DNA from: Plakobranchus ocellatus
Taxonomy: Eukaryota; Mollusca; Gastropoda; Plakobranchidae
Direction: 5' to 3'
Length of the DNA: 23,389 nucleotides
NCBI GenBank assembly: GCA_019648995.1
Contig: BLXT01006100.1
Coordinates: 500,260 to 523,648 of the forward strand
Shown: positions 10,502-19,260 of the stretch, one piece after another
How positions within the stretch are numbered: the first letter of the stretch is position 1
Layout: each line of letters begins with the position of its first letter
Program-made: the position numbers and the translations under genes
The notes under the pieces: model-generated
Seen by the model: the letters and a program-made list of their open reading frames with translations, nothing else
Told to the model about the DNA's origin: nothing
The model's database searches: none

Positions 10502-10804
10502 TAAACTAATCAAAACAAAAAATAAATAAAAATTCACACTTGTAACACACTCAAAATTTGTTTTGCATAAACCAGCCTTTTTTTCCCACCATGTCCAGTA
10601 ATTAAGAGTTGACTAATAGAACCAACAAACGTTCGTACTATTATCTGTGGGCGAATTAAATCAACTATAGAGATCTAATGATGGCAGAAGCTACATTCAT
10701 ATAGTAAGCCACAGGAAGGGAGAAACGTATATGTACGTACAATTGTATGTGTATTTTGCTTAGACTTTTTCTTAAAATATATCTCTCTAGATATTATACT
10801 ACAT

Positions 10805-10806
<2 letters not shown>

Positions 10807-10863
<57 letters not shown>

Positions 10864-10880
10864 AGTGTGTGTGTGTGTGC
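10807..10880 (+). repeat. (AT)n(GT)n compound microsatellite
   Basis: About 20 AT units pass directly into about 15 GT units with one interruption. It lies in otherwise gene-free sequence between the lectin 1 promoter and the SINE at 11219. I see no gene from 10183 to 11950. Confidence 0.95.
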
Positions 10881-11216
10881 ATATCAGAATCTGAGACATT
10901 TTTTGTCATTTTATCTCAAATTTTTCGATACGTTTCAAAACCCGCTTAGTCACAAAAACCTGTTTATCAAAGATAAGATAATAAAGTTGTTTGAATCCTA
11001 ACACTCTAAGAGGCTGTCTCTTTAGCTCTAAATAAGACAATTATATGTAACTCACAGTTCAGTTTAAGGATTTTAAAAAGTTGCAAACAGATTTAAATTA
11101 AAAAGCATTTGTCTTTTAAGACGTTTTGTAAAAAAGAAAAAAAAAGGTTTCCATACAAAATTATTTATTGCAGCTTAAAGTTAAAATTTGTGGATTATGC
11201 TCTGCCTGGTTATCAG

Positions 11217-11385
11217 GAGGCGTTGGTGGCACAGTGGCTAATGAATCCGTCCTGAGATCTTTTGTTGCAGGTTCGTGCCCCGTCCCGCTGCCCTGGCTTG
11301 ACGCAGGGCCAGAAAGCCTAAGATCACCATGTTGGGGACTGGCTATGTAAAAAAAACCAACCTGCTTGGTTAATACATTCTTTGA
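11217..11385 (+). mobile_element. tRNA-derived SINE, copy 2
   Basis: The tRNA-like head carries a box-A-like TGGCACAGTGG and a box-B-like GGTTCGTGCCCC about 45 bases later, the spacing of an internal Pol III promoter. The body (CCTGGC, AGAAAGCCTAAGATCACC, CTGGCTATG, AACCAACCT) matches the copies at 12079 and 21567. Its flanks differ from theirs, so this is an independent insertion. Confidence 0.7.
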
Positions 11386-12078
11386 CAGTTTTATATTTCT
11401 TCAACTATTTATACTCCTACGATCATAAAATCCATTATATAATTCCTGACGTTACGTCTTTGTTCGTTTCTCTTCTCTAAACATAAACAATAAGCCCTAA
11501 TTGTTTTTTTTTATTTACACCAATTTTTGTTTTGATTGATGCCATATTGATAAGTTTAAAAGTAGGCCTAGCTAGTGGCGTGACAGTCAAGAGCCTATCC
11601 CAGAAGAGCGGAAAAAAGTGTTATTTTTCGTGAGTTTTGGTTACCACCTGACGATAAGGACAAATGTTCCAGGAGTTGCCATGACACATTACAAAACTAC
11701 CTGATAATAAACACGCCATGTCCCGTCAAATGTCATCTCGCAAGACAAAACACTTTGGTTTTTTTTTTCTACCTCTTTCTTTAATGAGTTAAAAAGTTTT
11801 TGCTCCTTGGAAGGTTTTTTTTCTAGATAATAAAGAGTCCGTCTATTTTTGGGACGGAGCTTCTAATGCACGGGAAATGTTGTGCTTATTGACAGGTGGT
11901 TTGAACAAGTTAACCAGGCGTGTTTTGGAAAATAACTTATGGAAGAACAAAAAACAATAACTGCTACTCTGGGCCGGAAGCCACGTTTGCACGAGCCCTT
12001 GGTTGATCTGATTGTCTTTAAAACATTATAGATCTGGATCTGGACTGTCAGGTGGACGAAACGCACCACCGACCACAA

Positions 12079-12300
12079 TGAGGCGTTGATGGCTCAGTGA
12101 ATAGTGAACTTGCCCTGAGATCTATAGACACTTTTCTGCCGAAGGTTCGAACCCCGACACCAGAGCCCTGGCCTGAAGGAGAGAATGAGAGCCTGAGATC
12201 CCCTTGTAGTTGACGGACTATACACACAATCTAAACCAACCTCGTTTTTACGTGATTAGTTCCGGCAGGATCTCACAGAGTGTCAGTTGCCCTCATCAAG
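12079..12300 (+). mobile_element. tRNA-derived SINE, copy 3
   Basis: This is the clearest head: box A TGGCTCAGTGA and box B GGTTCGAACCC, close to the Pol III consensus. A body with GCCTGAGATC.CCTTGTAG and ACAATCTAAACCAACCT follows. The copy at 21567 is its duplicate within unit B, because the flanking sequences also match. Confidence 0.75.
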
Positions 12301-12468
12301 CAAGTGATTTGCCTTTGTTGCGGCACTTAGCCTGGCGCCGCAAAGGTGAGTCTTGCCAACAGTAGACTAGATCTAATCAGATCTTGTCTGCATGGTGGCT
12401 GGATCAAGACTGAGGCAGGGTACATACTTCTCACCTATCCTTAGGGTGAGTTAATCTCACCAGGCTAT

Positions 12469-12494
12469 GCTGTGATGTCCCATGACATCACAGC
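12469..12494. repeat. Perfect 11-bp hairpin, 4-base loop
   Basis: GCTGTGATGTC (12469-12479) and GACATCACAGC (12484-12494) flank CCAT. It is in the non-coding end of the insertion; the arms resemble a CRE half-site, with no evidence of function. A looser inverted pair, GATATTCACATCTGTGA near 12724 and CACACCTGTGAATATTCC at 12787-12804, lies nearby. Confidence 0.8.
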
Positions 12495-12642
12495 ACAACC
12501 TGAGTGTGTCTTGCCCTCTGACACAGGGGAAGGCCATTTACTTTCCTCCACACTCTCCCCTGTCCTAAAGATGCAGTCCCCACCTGAGGTAGAGGAGGTG
12601 TGTGGGGGTCACATATGTGCATGGTGATGACCCCCCAAATAC

Positions 12643-12718
12643 CCTGCCACTGCACTGGCCCTCACCAGGCCCTGTGCAGGCCTGCCACTGCATTGGCCCC
12701 CATCAGGCCCTGTGCAGG
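12643..12718 (+). repeat. 38-bp tandem repeat, two units
   Basis: Units at 12643-12680 and 12681-12718 both begin CCTGCCACTGCA and end GGCCCTGTGCAGG, differing at a few positions. They are GC-rich and apparently non-coding. Confidence 0.85.
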
Positions 12719-13071
12719 CCCGGGATATTCACATCTGTGAACGCTCGGGTTCCAGTTAGCATGCCACTTTCTCATCCTACTGAATCCACACCTGTGAATA
12801 TTCCATGAATCCCTCACTGCTCTTGATGCATTCCCGTGCAGTTTTGGACTCAGGAGGATGAGTTGATCCACCTCTGAGAACCTCCTAATCATGGATACGT
12901 CTCCTGGCGCTCCCATTATGACCACGTCTGTGGCCCACGTCTCCGTGAGGGGCTAGTTGCGGTCGCACATGTGACCTCCTAGACATCTGACTTTGGACAC
13001 CTCCGTGGCCTCCATCCCCTCTTTGATAAATAGGAATCTGGCTGCAGTCACGTCTGTAACTCTTTGCATTC

Positions 13072-13734
13072 CTATTTTGGCCACTTCTGTGACACGCCGG
13101 ACTTCTCGATATCTGGTGATGGTTCCCTGTCCCCACTTTCACGAGACCTCTCGCTGGGGCTTCCTAGGTGCTGCTGTCTCCCATAGCCACTCTCGCGAGG
13201 CCTCTCGCAGGGGCTTCTTGAGTGTTGCCATTGTGCTTCGTTCCCTCCCTCACGAGACCTCTCGCGGGGACGCCTTCGTTCTCCATGGACTGGCGATCCT
13301 TTCACCCCATACGCCCGAGACCTCTCGTCATAGGGGTGTCCTTCTTGTCCATGACGTCTCCTATAGCCGCCTTCACGGGATCTCTCGCGGGGGCTTTCCT
13401 TCCTATCACGGCCACGTTTCCCACACGCGCGACACCTGTCGTCACGGGGGTGCCTGGCCCTCTCTTGGCTGCGGCTCCTGCTCCTGCTCTTTGAGCGATC
13501 CAGGTCCTCCCTATCACGGCCATGTTTCCCACACGCGCGACACCTGTCGTCACGGGGGTGCCTGGCCCTCTCTTGGTTGCGGCTCCTGCTCCTGCTCTTT
13601 GAGCGATCCAGGTGCTCCCTATCACGGCCACGTTTCCCACACGCGCGACACCTGACGTCACGGGGGTGCCTGGCCCTCTCTTGGCTGTGGCTCCTGCTCC
13701 TGCTCCTTGAGCGATCCTGGTCCTTACAGATCAC
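13072..13734 (-). pseudogene. RS-rich, half-zinc-knuckle repeat region
   Basis: A 220-codon open frame with no good ATG of its own; its first codon is GTG. It is in the same frame as the retropepsin region and separated from it only by the TGA at 13735-13737. Residues about 7-115 are three 36-residue repeats, each with a run of Arg-Ser, QERARHPRD and CRACGKRGRD. The last part has two Cys spaced like the start of a CCHC knuckle, but the His and final Cys are absent. The remainder holds five looser RERSRE-type repeats. Such basic, Cys-bearing sequence is typical of the nucleocapsid end of Gag, yet here it follows the protease instead of preceding it. Whether it is ever translated is unknown. 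Confidence 0.45.
13403..13726 (-). repeat. 108-bp tandem repeat, three units
   Basis: Units start at 13403, 13511 and 13619, each beginning CTATCACGGCCA on the plus strand. They are highly similar, and the period is exactly 36 codons, so the frame is kept. High identity suggests recent duplication or homogenisation. Confidence 0.9.
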
Positions 13735-14305
13735 TCAGGGGATGATCAGATCACGGCCATTCCTAGGCTCAATCAAAATTGTTCCCGCGAGTGGGGTATT
13801 AATTTGACATCCCACTCGTCTGGCGCTCATGGGCGAGATGAGGCACCTTTGCTTTAGATAGGCCTTGGATCTCCTGTCCGAAACCAAAGTCCGCAAGGGA
13901 ATCTGCTCGCGTTGCACCTGCAAGGTGTGGTCCTCAAAATCGATCACAGCATTGTATTTGTCCAGGTACTCCACGCCCAGTAGCATATCGTCATTGATCT
14001 GGGCCACATATATTGTCTCTTGAGTGCTCAGTGGTCCCACCTTCACCGAGATAGGGCCCACTAAGTTGGCCCAGGATTCCTGGCCTTTGCCTGCCATCTG
14101 GACTCTGCGCTTCCCACTCAGCCTTGGTTTAGGAATAAGACGCCTGTATAACTCCTCTGAAATGACTGTGATTTCCGCTGCAGTGTCAACGATCGCATCC
14201 ACTGACACATTTTCAACATCTGCTCTGACAGTGTACACGGGAACAACTTCTTGACTTTGCACATTCCGTACTCCGGTACAGATAATTGATAAATTATCAA
14301 TTTAA
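13735..14305 (-). pseudogene. Retropepsin-like aspartic protease fragment
   Basis: The open frame starts after a stop near 14305 and ends with TGA at 13735-13737. Counting from the codon at 14262, the active-site motif is AIVDTAAEITVIS with catalytic Asp26. The second hallmark, MLLGVEYLDKY (93-103), matches the (L/I)LG-D-(F/Y)L motif of retropepsins. The end (ISPMSARRVG..IEPRNGRDLIIP) resembles the protease-RT linker of Ty3/Gypsy polyproteins. No Gag lies upstream and no RT downstream. In the family this domain cuts the Gag-Pol polyprotein as a homodimer. The domain frame itself is unbroken, so a captured or still-selected protein cannot be ruled out, but the surrounding element is incomplete. 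Confidence 0.65.
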
Positions 14306-15747
14306 AAAGTCCATGATACTTGATTTAATCGTGTTCAATAGCCACTGTTGCTATAATTTAGTGTAACTATTGTTCTGTAACGTGATTTTGTGCACCTAAC
14401 CAGTCTACAGCATGTGCTCTCAGGCCTTTTCGTCATCGGCGGGTCGAGGGATTGGTGGTGACCGTGAACTCGAACTTGCGACAGAAGGTTCTCCAATGAT
14501 CTCAGGGATGGCTTTTTCAGCCACCATACGACCACTCTTGGATCTGAAAATAGACCTTAATTCACAGTTTAATATGCCTTTCATAATGTTAATTTGAATC
14601 AAAGACAATCGATTTGCCTTTTCAGATTCCATTTGAAATAACCACTTTTCCATTAGCCTTCTCCTTATTTATTTTGAATTATTTGATTGACGATTGAAAT
14701 ATAAGACAAGGGAGGTTATTGCAACTAGAACAAACGAATTCTAATCAGCATTCGAATGCTTTCTTGCCACCAAACAGAAGAGAAAAAATAAGCGCTGCTT
14801 TTCCATTTCCAAAAGGCAATCGCCTAACTAGATCATGGCGTTGTTTGATACTAGGTTTAGTCTTCATATTAGAGGAAATCGAGATCAGGATTTTTCATAA
14901 AATATAATTATAATATACATCTTTGAGCGACTGACATCGAACGAATAATCATAGCTTTTTCAATAAATTGGATTTCAATACTTGCAGAAATAAAAAACAA
15001 AAATCTTAATCCAGATAGCACCTTTTTAGAATTAGTCGTGGTCTTGCAATTTAAAATATATCATTTTAAATTATTTCTTACTCTTAGCGACGTTTTGGCA
15101 TATTCCATATTTTCCTTCCATTCGAAATAGCCAAGCGTAAAATTAATAAAGCAGTACAAAATTACAGTTCAAAAATGTCCCTGCCTATTTCTTAAAATGA
15201 GTCGTAAAGGTTAAAATCCGTGTCCGTGTGTAAAGTGTATAATACGTTATCATATGCGCATTACACCAGCATTCAAATCGTAAAGAGAGAAGATAAGCCC
15301 AACACCTGTTGATATTCACCTATCATTTCTTGATGTTTTTTCAACACCTTATTACATTTTGACAATTTTAGTTTAATTTGGTTCGTTCCTGGCGTCTTCG
15401 TCTTGTGAAAAATGTCTTTGAAATTTTTAAATTTCAATTAAAGAAGAAAAACTAGTGGATCAGTTTTGTAATAAAAAAAAAGCCTTTCTGTTTTGAAGCA
15501 AAGATTTGAACACATCCAGTAATTGGACTTATGAAGCCTAAATTCATTCCCTCGTTAACAAGGAAAGGGAAATGAGCCTATCTTATGATCATGCCCCCTC
15601 ATTGCTGTTCTGCAATTGTTTTTGATTCAATTTAAATGACGATCACAAATAAAATGCCACAGAGACTTACTAGAGCGAAACGTACTGACGTATACTCTGT
15701 GTTGTTTATTTGTTTTTATAGGTTTGAGTTGGTGGTTGTATACTTTT

Positions 15748-15890
15748 ACTATTTTTGATTCAAATTAGTGAAAGTTTCGTTCAATTTTCGGGAAGACGTA
15801 GTGATTTCTGTTTTTTAGTCTATTTAAAAGAACTCATTGTCACAGACAGGGTTCAACTAGATCCATAACTCAACAACACTCAGCTATTCG
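15748..15890 (+). mobile_element. LTR-end-like fragment 1
   Basis: It aligns by eye with 742-886 of the Gypsy-like LTR. Shared points are TTGATTCAAAT, GATTTCTGTT.TTTAG.CTA.TTAAAAGAA, GTTCAACTAG.TC.ATAACT and ATTCGTG. No gag or primer-binding site follows, so it is a relic. Confidence 0.6.
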
Positions 15891-15954
15891 TGATAACCGT
15901 CGATATTAGTACATTTTTATATGTGTTGAATCCTGCAGCTTACCGTGCAATTTT

Positions 15955-16105
15955 AATTTTGATTTTTAATTTCAATTAATGAACTTTCCTTTCATATTTT
16001 GGCAAAGATGAGAGTTATTCTTGTTCTTTAGTCTATTAAACAAAACTTGTTACAGGCAGTGCTTTATCAGACTTATATCTAATAGCAAAAGCCATTCGTA
16101 AAGAT
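15955..16105 (+). mobile_element. LTR-end-like fragment 2
   Basis: A more diverged relative of the preceding fragment, in the same orientation and about 207 bp further on (TTAATTTCAATTAATGAA, TTGTTCTTTAGTCTATTAAA, CCATTCGTAA). Sequence from 16106 to 16430 holds nothing else recognisable apart from a short CT tract at 16378-16400. Confidence 0.45.
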
Positions 16106-16434
16106 GCGCTGTTCTGAGGAAGCGGGCATCAAACTTATCAAACTTATGTACTGTATTTATCTTCTTCAGGCGTATTAGAAAATGACGAGACGAAATTGGG
16201 CTGAGGACAATCAAGAGCATTAAAAGGAACAAAACTAATATAGGCCGCCGATACATATAAATATAAAAAGCACAACATATTTACGCTTTATTTCCTTTTA
16301 TTTTTTTGTTCTGTATAAACAAAGTAATTTTTTTTTCAATTTTTCGAATCCAAATTAGGGCTTTCTTTGCGAATTTCTCTCTATCTCTCTCTCTCTCTCT
16401 TTTTGAAAATGACATAGTACAATCCTGCTAACAT

Positions 16435-16440
16435 TTTATT
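16435..16440 (-). terminator. Candidate polyadenylation signal, lectin 2
   Basis: AATAAA on the minus strand about 80 bases past the lectin 2 stop codon, a typical short 3' UTR distance. Confidence 0.5.
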
Positions 16441-16519
16441 TTTATATATCTTCTGCGAAATGCTTTTTATATCCAAATAGCACGCACCCAAGGTGCCATC
16501 AGCTTCATCTGTGAAGAGC

Positions 16520-17052
16520 TTAGTCGCTGTCATCTTTTGTGTACTCGCAGATATACAGCCTATTTTTCTCCCAGTTAAAAAGCATCCTAAGTGTGTCCCT
16601 ACGACAGTCAATGTCGTTCCATTCGTTTTTAACGGGTTTCAAGACCACACAGTCGTGATTGTCGTCCCTTCTCGCTGAGAAAAATCCTCTCCACCTGTTA
16701 ATTCCTGCGTCATCGGCAAAATTGTGATAAAAGTTTTTGACATCCTTAAGATACGAACCGTCGTCCCACTGGAATCTACTTTCGTGCCATATATCGTCGA
16801 GTCCTATAAAAACTTCGTCCTCGATGTCGAATTCCAACAGGCTGTCCACAAGGAACTGGTTGATTTCCTCTGTCTTTGGCATGGCGAGTAGCCCGCCTTT
16901 ACTCTTGCACTTGTCTTGGGCCTCCCAGTATTGCTTCTTGCCGTCCTTGACGAACTGGTAGCATTTGCCCTGGAAGACTTTGAGATGGCTTGATGTAGAG
17001 TTGATAAGATCCTCAGGACAGACGTCCTCCACGGTCCCTGCACGGCTTGGAA
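16520..17052 (-). CDS. Secreted C-type lectin 2, exon 2 (CTLD)
   Basis: Joined in phase 1 to exon 1 at 19094-19136, this gives a 191-residue protein. The acceptor is a CT-rich tract ending TTGCAG at 17053. The 212-codon frame starting at 17158 runs back into intron and should not be used. The CTLD spans about 26-185. Cys 26, 45, 63, 149, 164 and 183 fit a long-form CTLD. Hallmarks are VFIGLDD (95-101), FQWDDGS (108-114), WNDIDC (159-164) and YICEY (181-185). WND, part of calcium site 2, is kept, but EPN/QPD is absent; the loop reads NFADD (125-129). Compared with lectin 1, the core from LAMPKTEEIN to FIGLDD is nearly the same. The long loop before C149 is larger and basic (RWRGFFSARR). The acidic C-terminal tail is almost gone (TKDDSD). 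A sequon (NST) lies at 32. The ligand is unknown. Confidence 0.9.
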
Positions 17053-17619
17053 CTGCAAGATTAGAGAGAGATAGAGAGAGATCAAAACAATTTTGAAAGG
17101 GTTTTTTTTTTTGCGAGAAAGCTGCATTTACTTTCATAGAGTTTATAATTAAGAGCATAGAAAAGGCATGTTATATTTTGGTTTCCATTTCTATATTTCG
17201 ATTGTTTTTGTAACATTCAATTCAAAATTTTTTCTACCACATAACAATCTGCAAAATAAACTAGTTTCATAAGACTGGGTACTGCTGCCATCAATTCTTT
17301 TGATAGGCTCAACTATTATAGTCCCTATATTATGTCTAGCAACTCCAGCCTTTTTGCCATATTTAGTGTAGAAACAAAGTATGAGAGAAACTACTTAAAC
17401 ATTTTCGTTCCATAATGTGTCCTTCAACAAGTCTGTCCAGTGTGGACGTACCGAACCCGCGGCCCTCTGCATGATCACTCATAATCCAGCATTGAAATAG
17501 CGAATAAGCAAGTGAGGATTTTTTTTTTTTTATCGGCTCACAAACCCAAAGAAAAAAATAAAGGATGATTTTTTTTGGAATATACAAAACTCTCGAAGTT
17601 TCAACGGACGCCGAATAAA

Positions 17620-17628
17620 ATCATCATT

Positions 17629-17702
<74 letters not shown>

Positions 17703-17905
17703 TATCATCAAACAACATCCTCTTCCTCCTTCTCCTACTCCTTTCCCTCTTCCTCCTCCTCCTCCTCTTTCTCCCCCTTTTCCTCCTCCTCCTCCTCCTC
17801 CTCCTCCTCCTCCTCCCCTTCCTTTTCTTCCTCCTCCTCCTCATCATCATCAATCAATATTCTTCTTCTTTTTTTCCTCCTCCTCCTTCTCCTCCTCCTC
17901 CTCCT

Positions 17906-17968
<63 letters not shown>

Positions 17969-17981
17969 TATCATCATCATC
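17620..17981 (+). repeat. Compound (ATC)n(CCT/CTC)n(ATC)n microsatellite
   Basis: Two ATC blocks (17620-17710 and 17907-17981) flank a ~190-bp near-pure pyrimidine block of CTC/CCT/CTT. It sits in the lectin 2 intron, so the pre-mRNA carries purine-rich GAT/GGA repeats. Homopurine-homopyrimidine runs of this kind can form triplex DNA. The many long low-complexity frames here are artefacts. Confidence 0.95.
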
Positions 17982-18120
17982 TTTCTAATTGCGTAAAATA
18001 ATTTTTTTCAAATGTTAGTCATAATTACACTAAATTTACTGCAAGCTCTGACCATTGTGATTTTGATAACTATTGCCTCATCTATATCCGTACATCAAGA
18101 TGGATTTCAACAGTTCTAGC

Positions 18121-18142
18121 GAATGAAAAGCTTTTTTCATTC
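18121..18142. repeat. Perfect 9-bp hairpin
   Basis: GAATGAAAA (18121-18129) and TTTTCATTC (18134-18142) flank a 4-base loop. It lies in the lectin 2 intron just before the foldback element. Confidence 0.7.
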
Positions 18143-18211
18143 TTTAAATCTTTAGAGTTAAAGTGAAATAAACGAGCCTCCTTTAAATAATTTTTAAAAT
18201 TCAAATTGAAA

Positions 18212-18380
18212 TAAAAAGAGCAACCACAAACTTGAACCAATATGAATAAAAAGTCAACAGAACTTTATTGACCTCATCAGTGAATAGCAATAAAAGAGAC
18301 ATAACAACAACGTTTAATGAACTACGGATCTGTTGACTTTTGTTTGCATTATTTAAAATTGGTGGTTGCTCTTTTTTTTA
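18212..18380. mobile_element. Foldback / MITE-like element
   Basis: A ~50-bp left arm (18212-18263: AAAAAGAGCAACCAC .. AAAAGTCAACAGAAC) is matched by the reverse complement of the right arm (18327-18380: GATCTGTTGACTTTTG .. GTGGTTGCTCTTTTT). A ~63-bp centre holds a nested inverted pair, CTTTATTG/CAATAAAAG. It has no coding capacity. Size and structure fit a miniature inverted-repeat element; no clear target-site duplication was found, so the superfamily is unassigned. Confidence 0.7.
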
Positions 18381-19093
18381 ATACTAAGACATCAAATGCG
18401 CTTGCATCTTCAAGATCCTTTAACTAACGATTTTGTTTCTAAGAGTGCTGTGCTGAGATTTCTTATATTTCACTGTAAATTAAATTAACATCTTTTAAAC
18501 GCTTCTTTCTATGTAAATACCTTATTTGCCTCTTGATCTCTGAGTTTCTCTGCCTCTAGTTAGTATCACGCTTACAAACGTCTACAAGGCTAAAAAAGGT
18601 GGAATTATTGTATCGTTGACTGATGAGCAATAACCGAGATAGCTAAATGTCTTTCTGTTTACAAACAATACAATTGTTTCTTTTTTCATAAAGAAACGCT
18701 CGTTCACTATCTGTCCTTAATTTTGACTTCAGGGCATATTGTAGCATCATTGTCTAAGCTAAGTAAACAGCATTTGACTTCTTGGAACGTTTTAAAGTAT
18801 TTTGTGGTTAAAATTGTCTTATACTTGGCTTTTATTTAATCTAAAATTTAAAACAAATCTGAATTTTCAAAAAATGTTAAATGTGTATGCAGTTTACCAA
18901 AATCAGAAGAAATCAGCAGCACAGAAAAAAAAGAGGCAAACACTCAAGGGTGGAAAAAAAAAAACATCTTCAAATTCATTGATTGTACCTGGTTATAATC
19001 ACGAGCCTCAATTATAATATGCCTAGATCGAGCAAAAGTTATACCAAAAAAAAAAAAAGAAATGAAAGAAGCAAACAAAAGATTAAAACTTAC

Positions 19094-19136
19094 ACGCGCA
19101 TATCAAGACTGTGGCTAGAATGGCAATAGCAAACAT
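19094..19136 (-). CDS. Secreted C-type lectin 2, exon 1 (signal peptide)
   Basis: This 43-bp coding exon reads MFAIAILATVLICA plus one base, then a GTAAGT donor. The split codon completes as Phe (T/TT) and continues PSRAGTVEDVCPED into the CTLD. It is hydrophobic throughout and ends with an ICA like lectin 1, so cleavage after Ala14 is likely. The ATG has A at -3. The matching phase, length and sequence of the lectin 1 first exon support the model. Confidence 0.85.
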
Positions 19137-19246
19137 GATGGCAGTTGAGAGGCTAAAAGTCGTTTTCCCCAAACTACTACCATTCACTACAAGAGCAGTC
19201 TGAATTCGTAGAGGATTTCTCTGAAAGCTAAAACTGCTTTAAAGAA

Positions 19247-19260
19247 CCAGCTATTTAAAC
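19247..19260 (-). promoter_or_regulatory. Core promoter element of lectin 2
   Basis: Minus-strand GTTTAAATAGCTGG lies about 115 bases before the ATG. It resembles GTATATAGCTGG before lectin 1, keeping the ATAGCTGG end. It implies a 5' UTR of roughly 90 bases. It is a weak TATA by itself; conservation between paralogues is the main support. Confidence 0.45.

Larger units (their letters stand above)
12301..14308 (-). mobile_element. ~2.0-kb insertion with retroelement-derived sequence
   Basis: This block interrupts unit A and is missing from unit B, where the flanks CCTCATCAAG and a match to TCCATGATAC are nearly joined. It is visibly GC-richer than its surroundings. Read on the minus strand it holds a retropepsin domain, then an RS-rich repeat region, then about 770 bases of non-coding GC-rich sequence with hairpins and a 38-bp repeat. 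No LTRs, RT or integrase were seen, so it is a fragment or a non-standard element. The edges are estimated to within about 20 bases. Confidence 0.65.
11952..15695. repeat. Segmental duplication unit A (interrupted)
   Basis: Bases 11952-12300 align with 21452-21790, and 14309-15695 align in the same order and orientation with about 21790-23150. Shared blocks include CACGAGYC.TTGGTTG near 11990 and 21478, the SINE, GATTTTGTGCAC near 14382 and 21870, CTCAGGC.TTTTCG near 14420 and 21910, GATCTGAAAA near 14541 and 22031, and GATCAGTTTTGTAAT near 15457 against GTCAGTTTTGTAAT near 22805. The unit lies just downstream of lectin 2 (minus strand). It carries a ~2-kb insertion at 12301-14308 absent from unit B. 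I see no intact gene in 14309-15695. Confidence 0.75.

Noticed and set aside
12993..13655. 220-codon plus-strand frame with repeated His/Thr/Cys segments
   Set aside because: Antisense shadow of the RS-rich repeat; periodic open frames arise on both strands of a 108-bp repeat.
17053..17158. Upstream extension of the lectin 2 CTLD frame to an ATG at 17158
   Set aside because: It reads through the CT-rich splice acceptor; the signal-peptide exon at 19094-19136 gives a complete secreted protein in the right phase.
17530..17980. Several long low-complexity frames (poly-Ile, poly-Asp, Pro-rich, Arg/Lys-rich, poly-Met)
   Set aside because: All are readings of the compound microsatellite in the lectin 2 intron.
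19160..19175. kappaB-like site (GGGGAAAACG on the minus strand) upstream of lectin 2
   Set aside because: Does not satisfy the 3' half of the kappaB consensus and has no counterpart before lectin 1.
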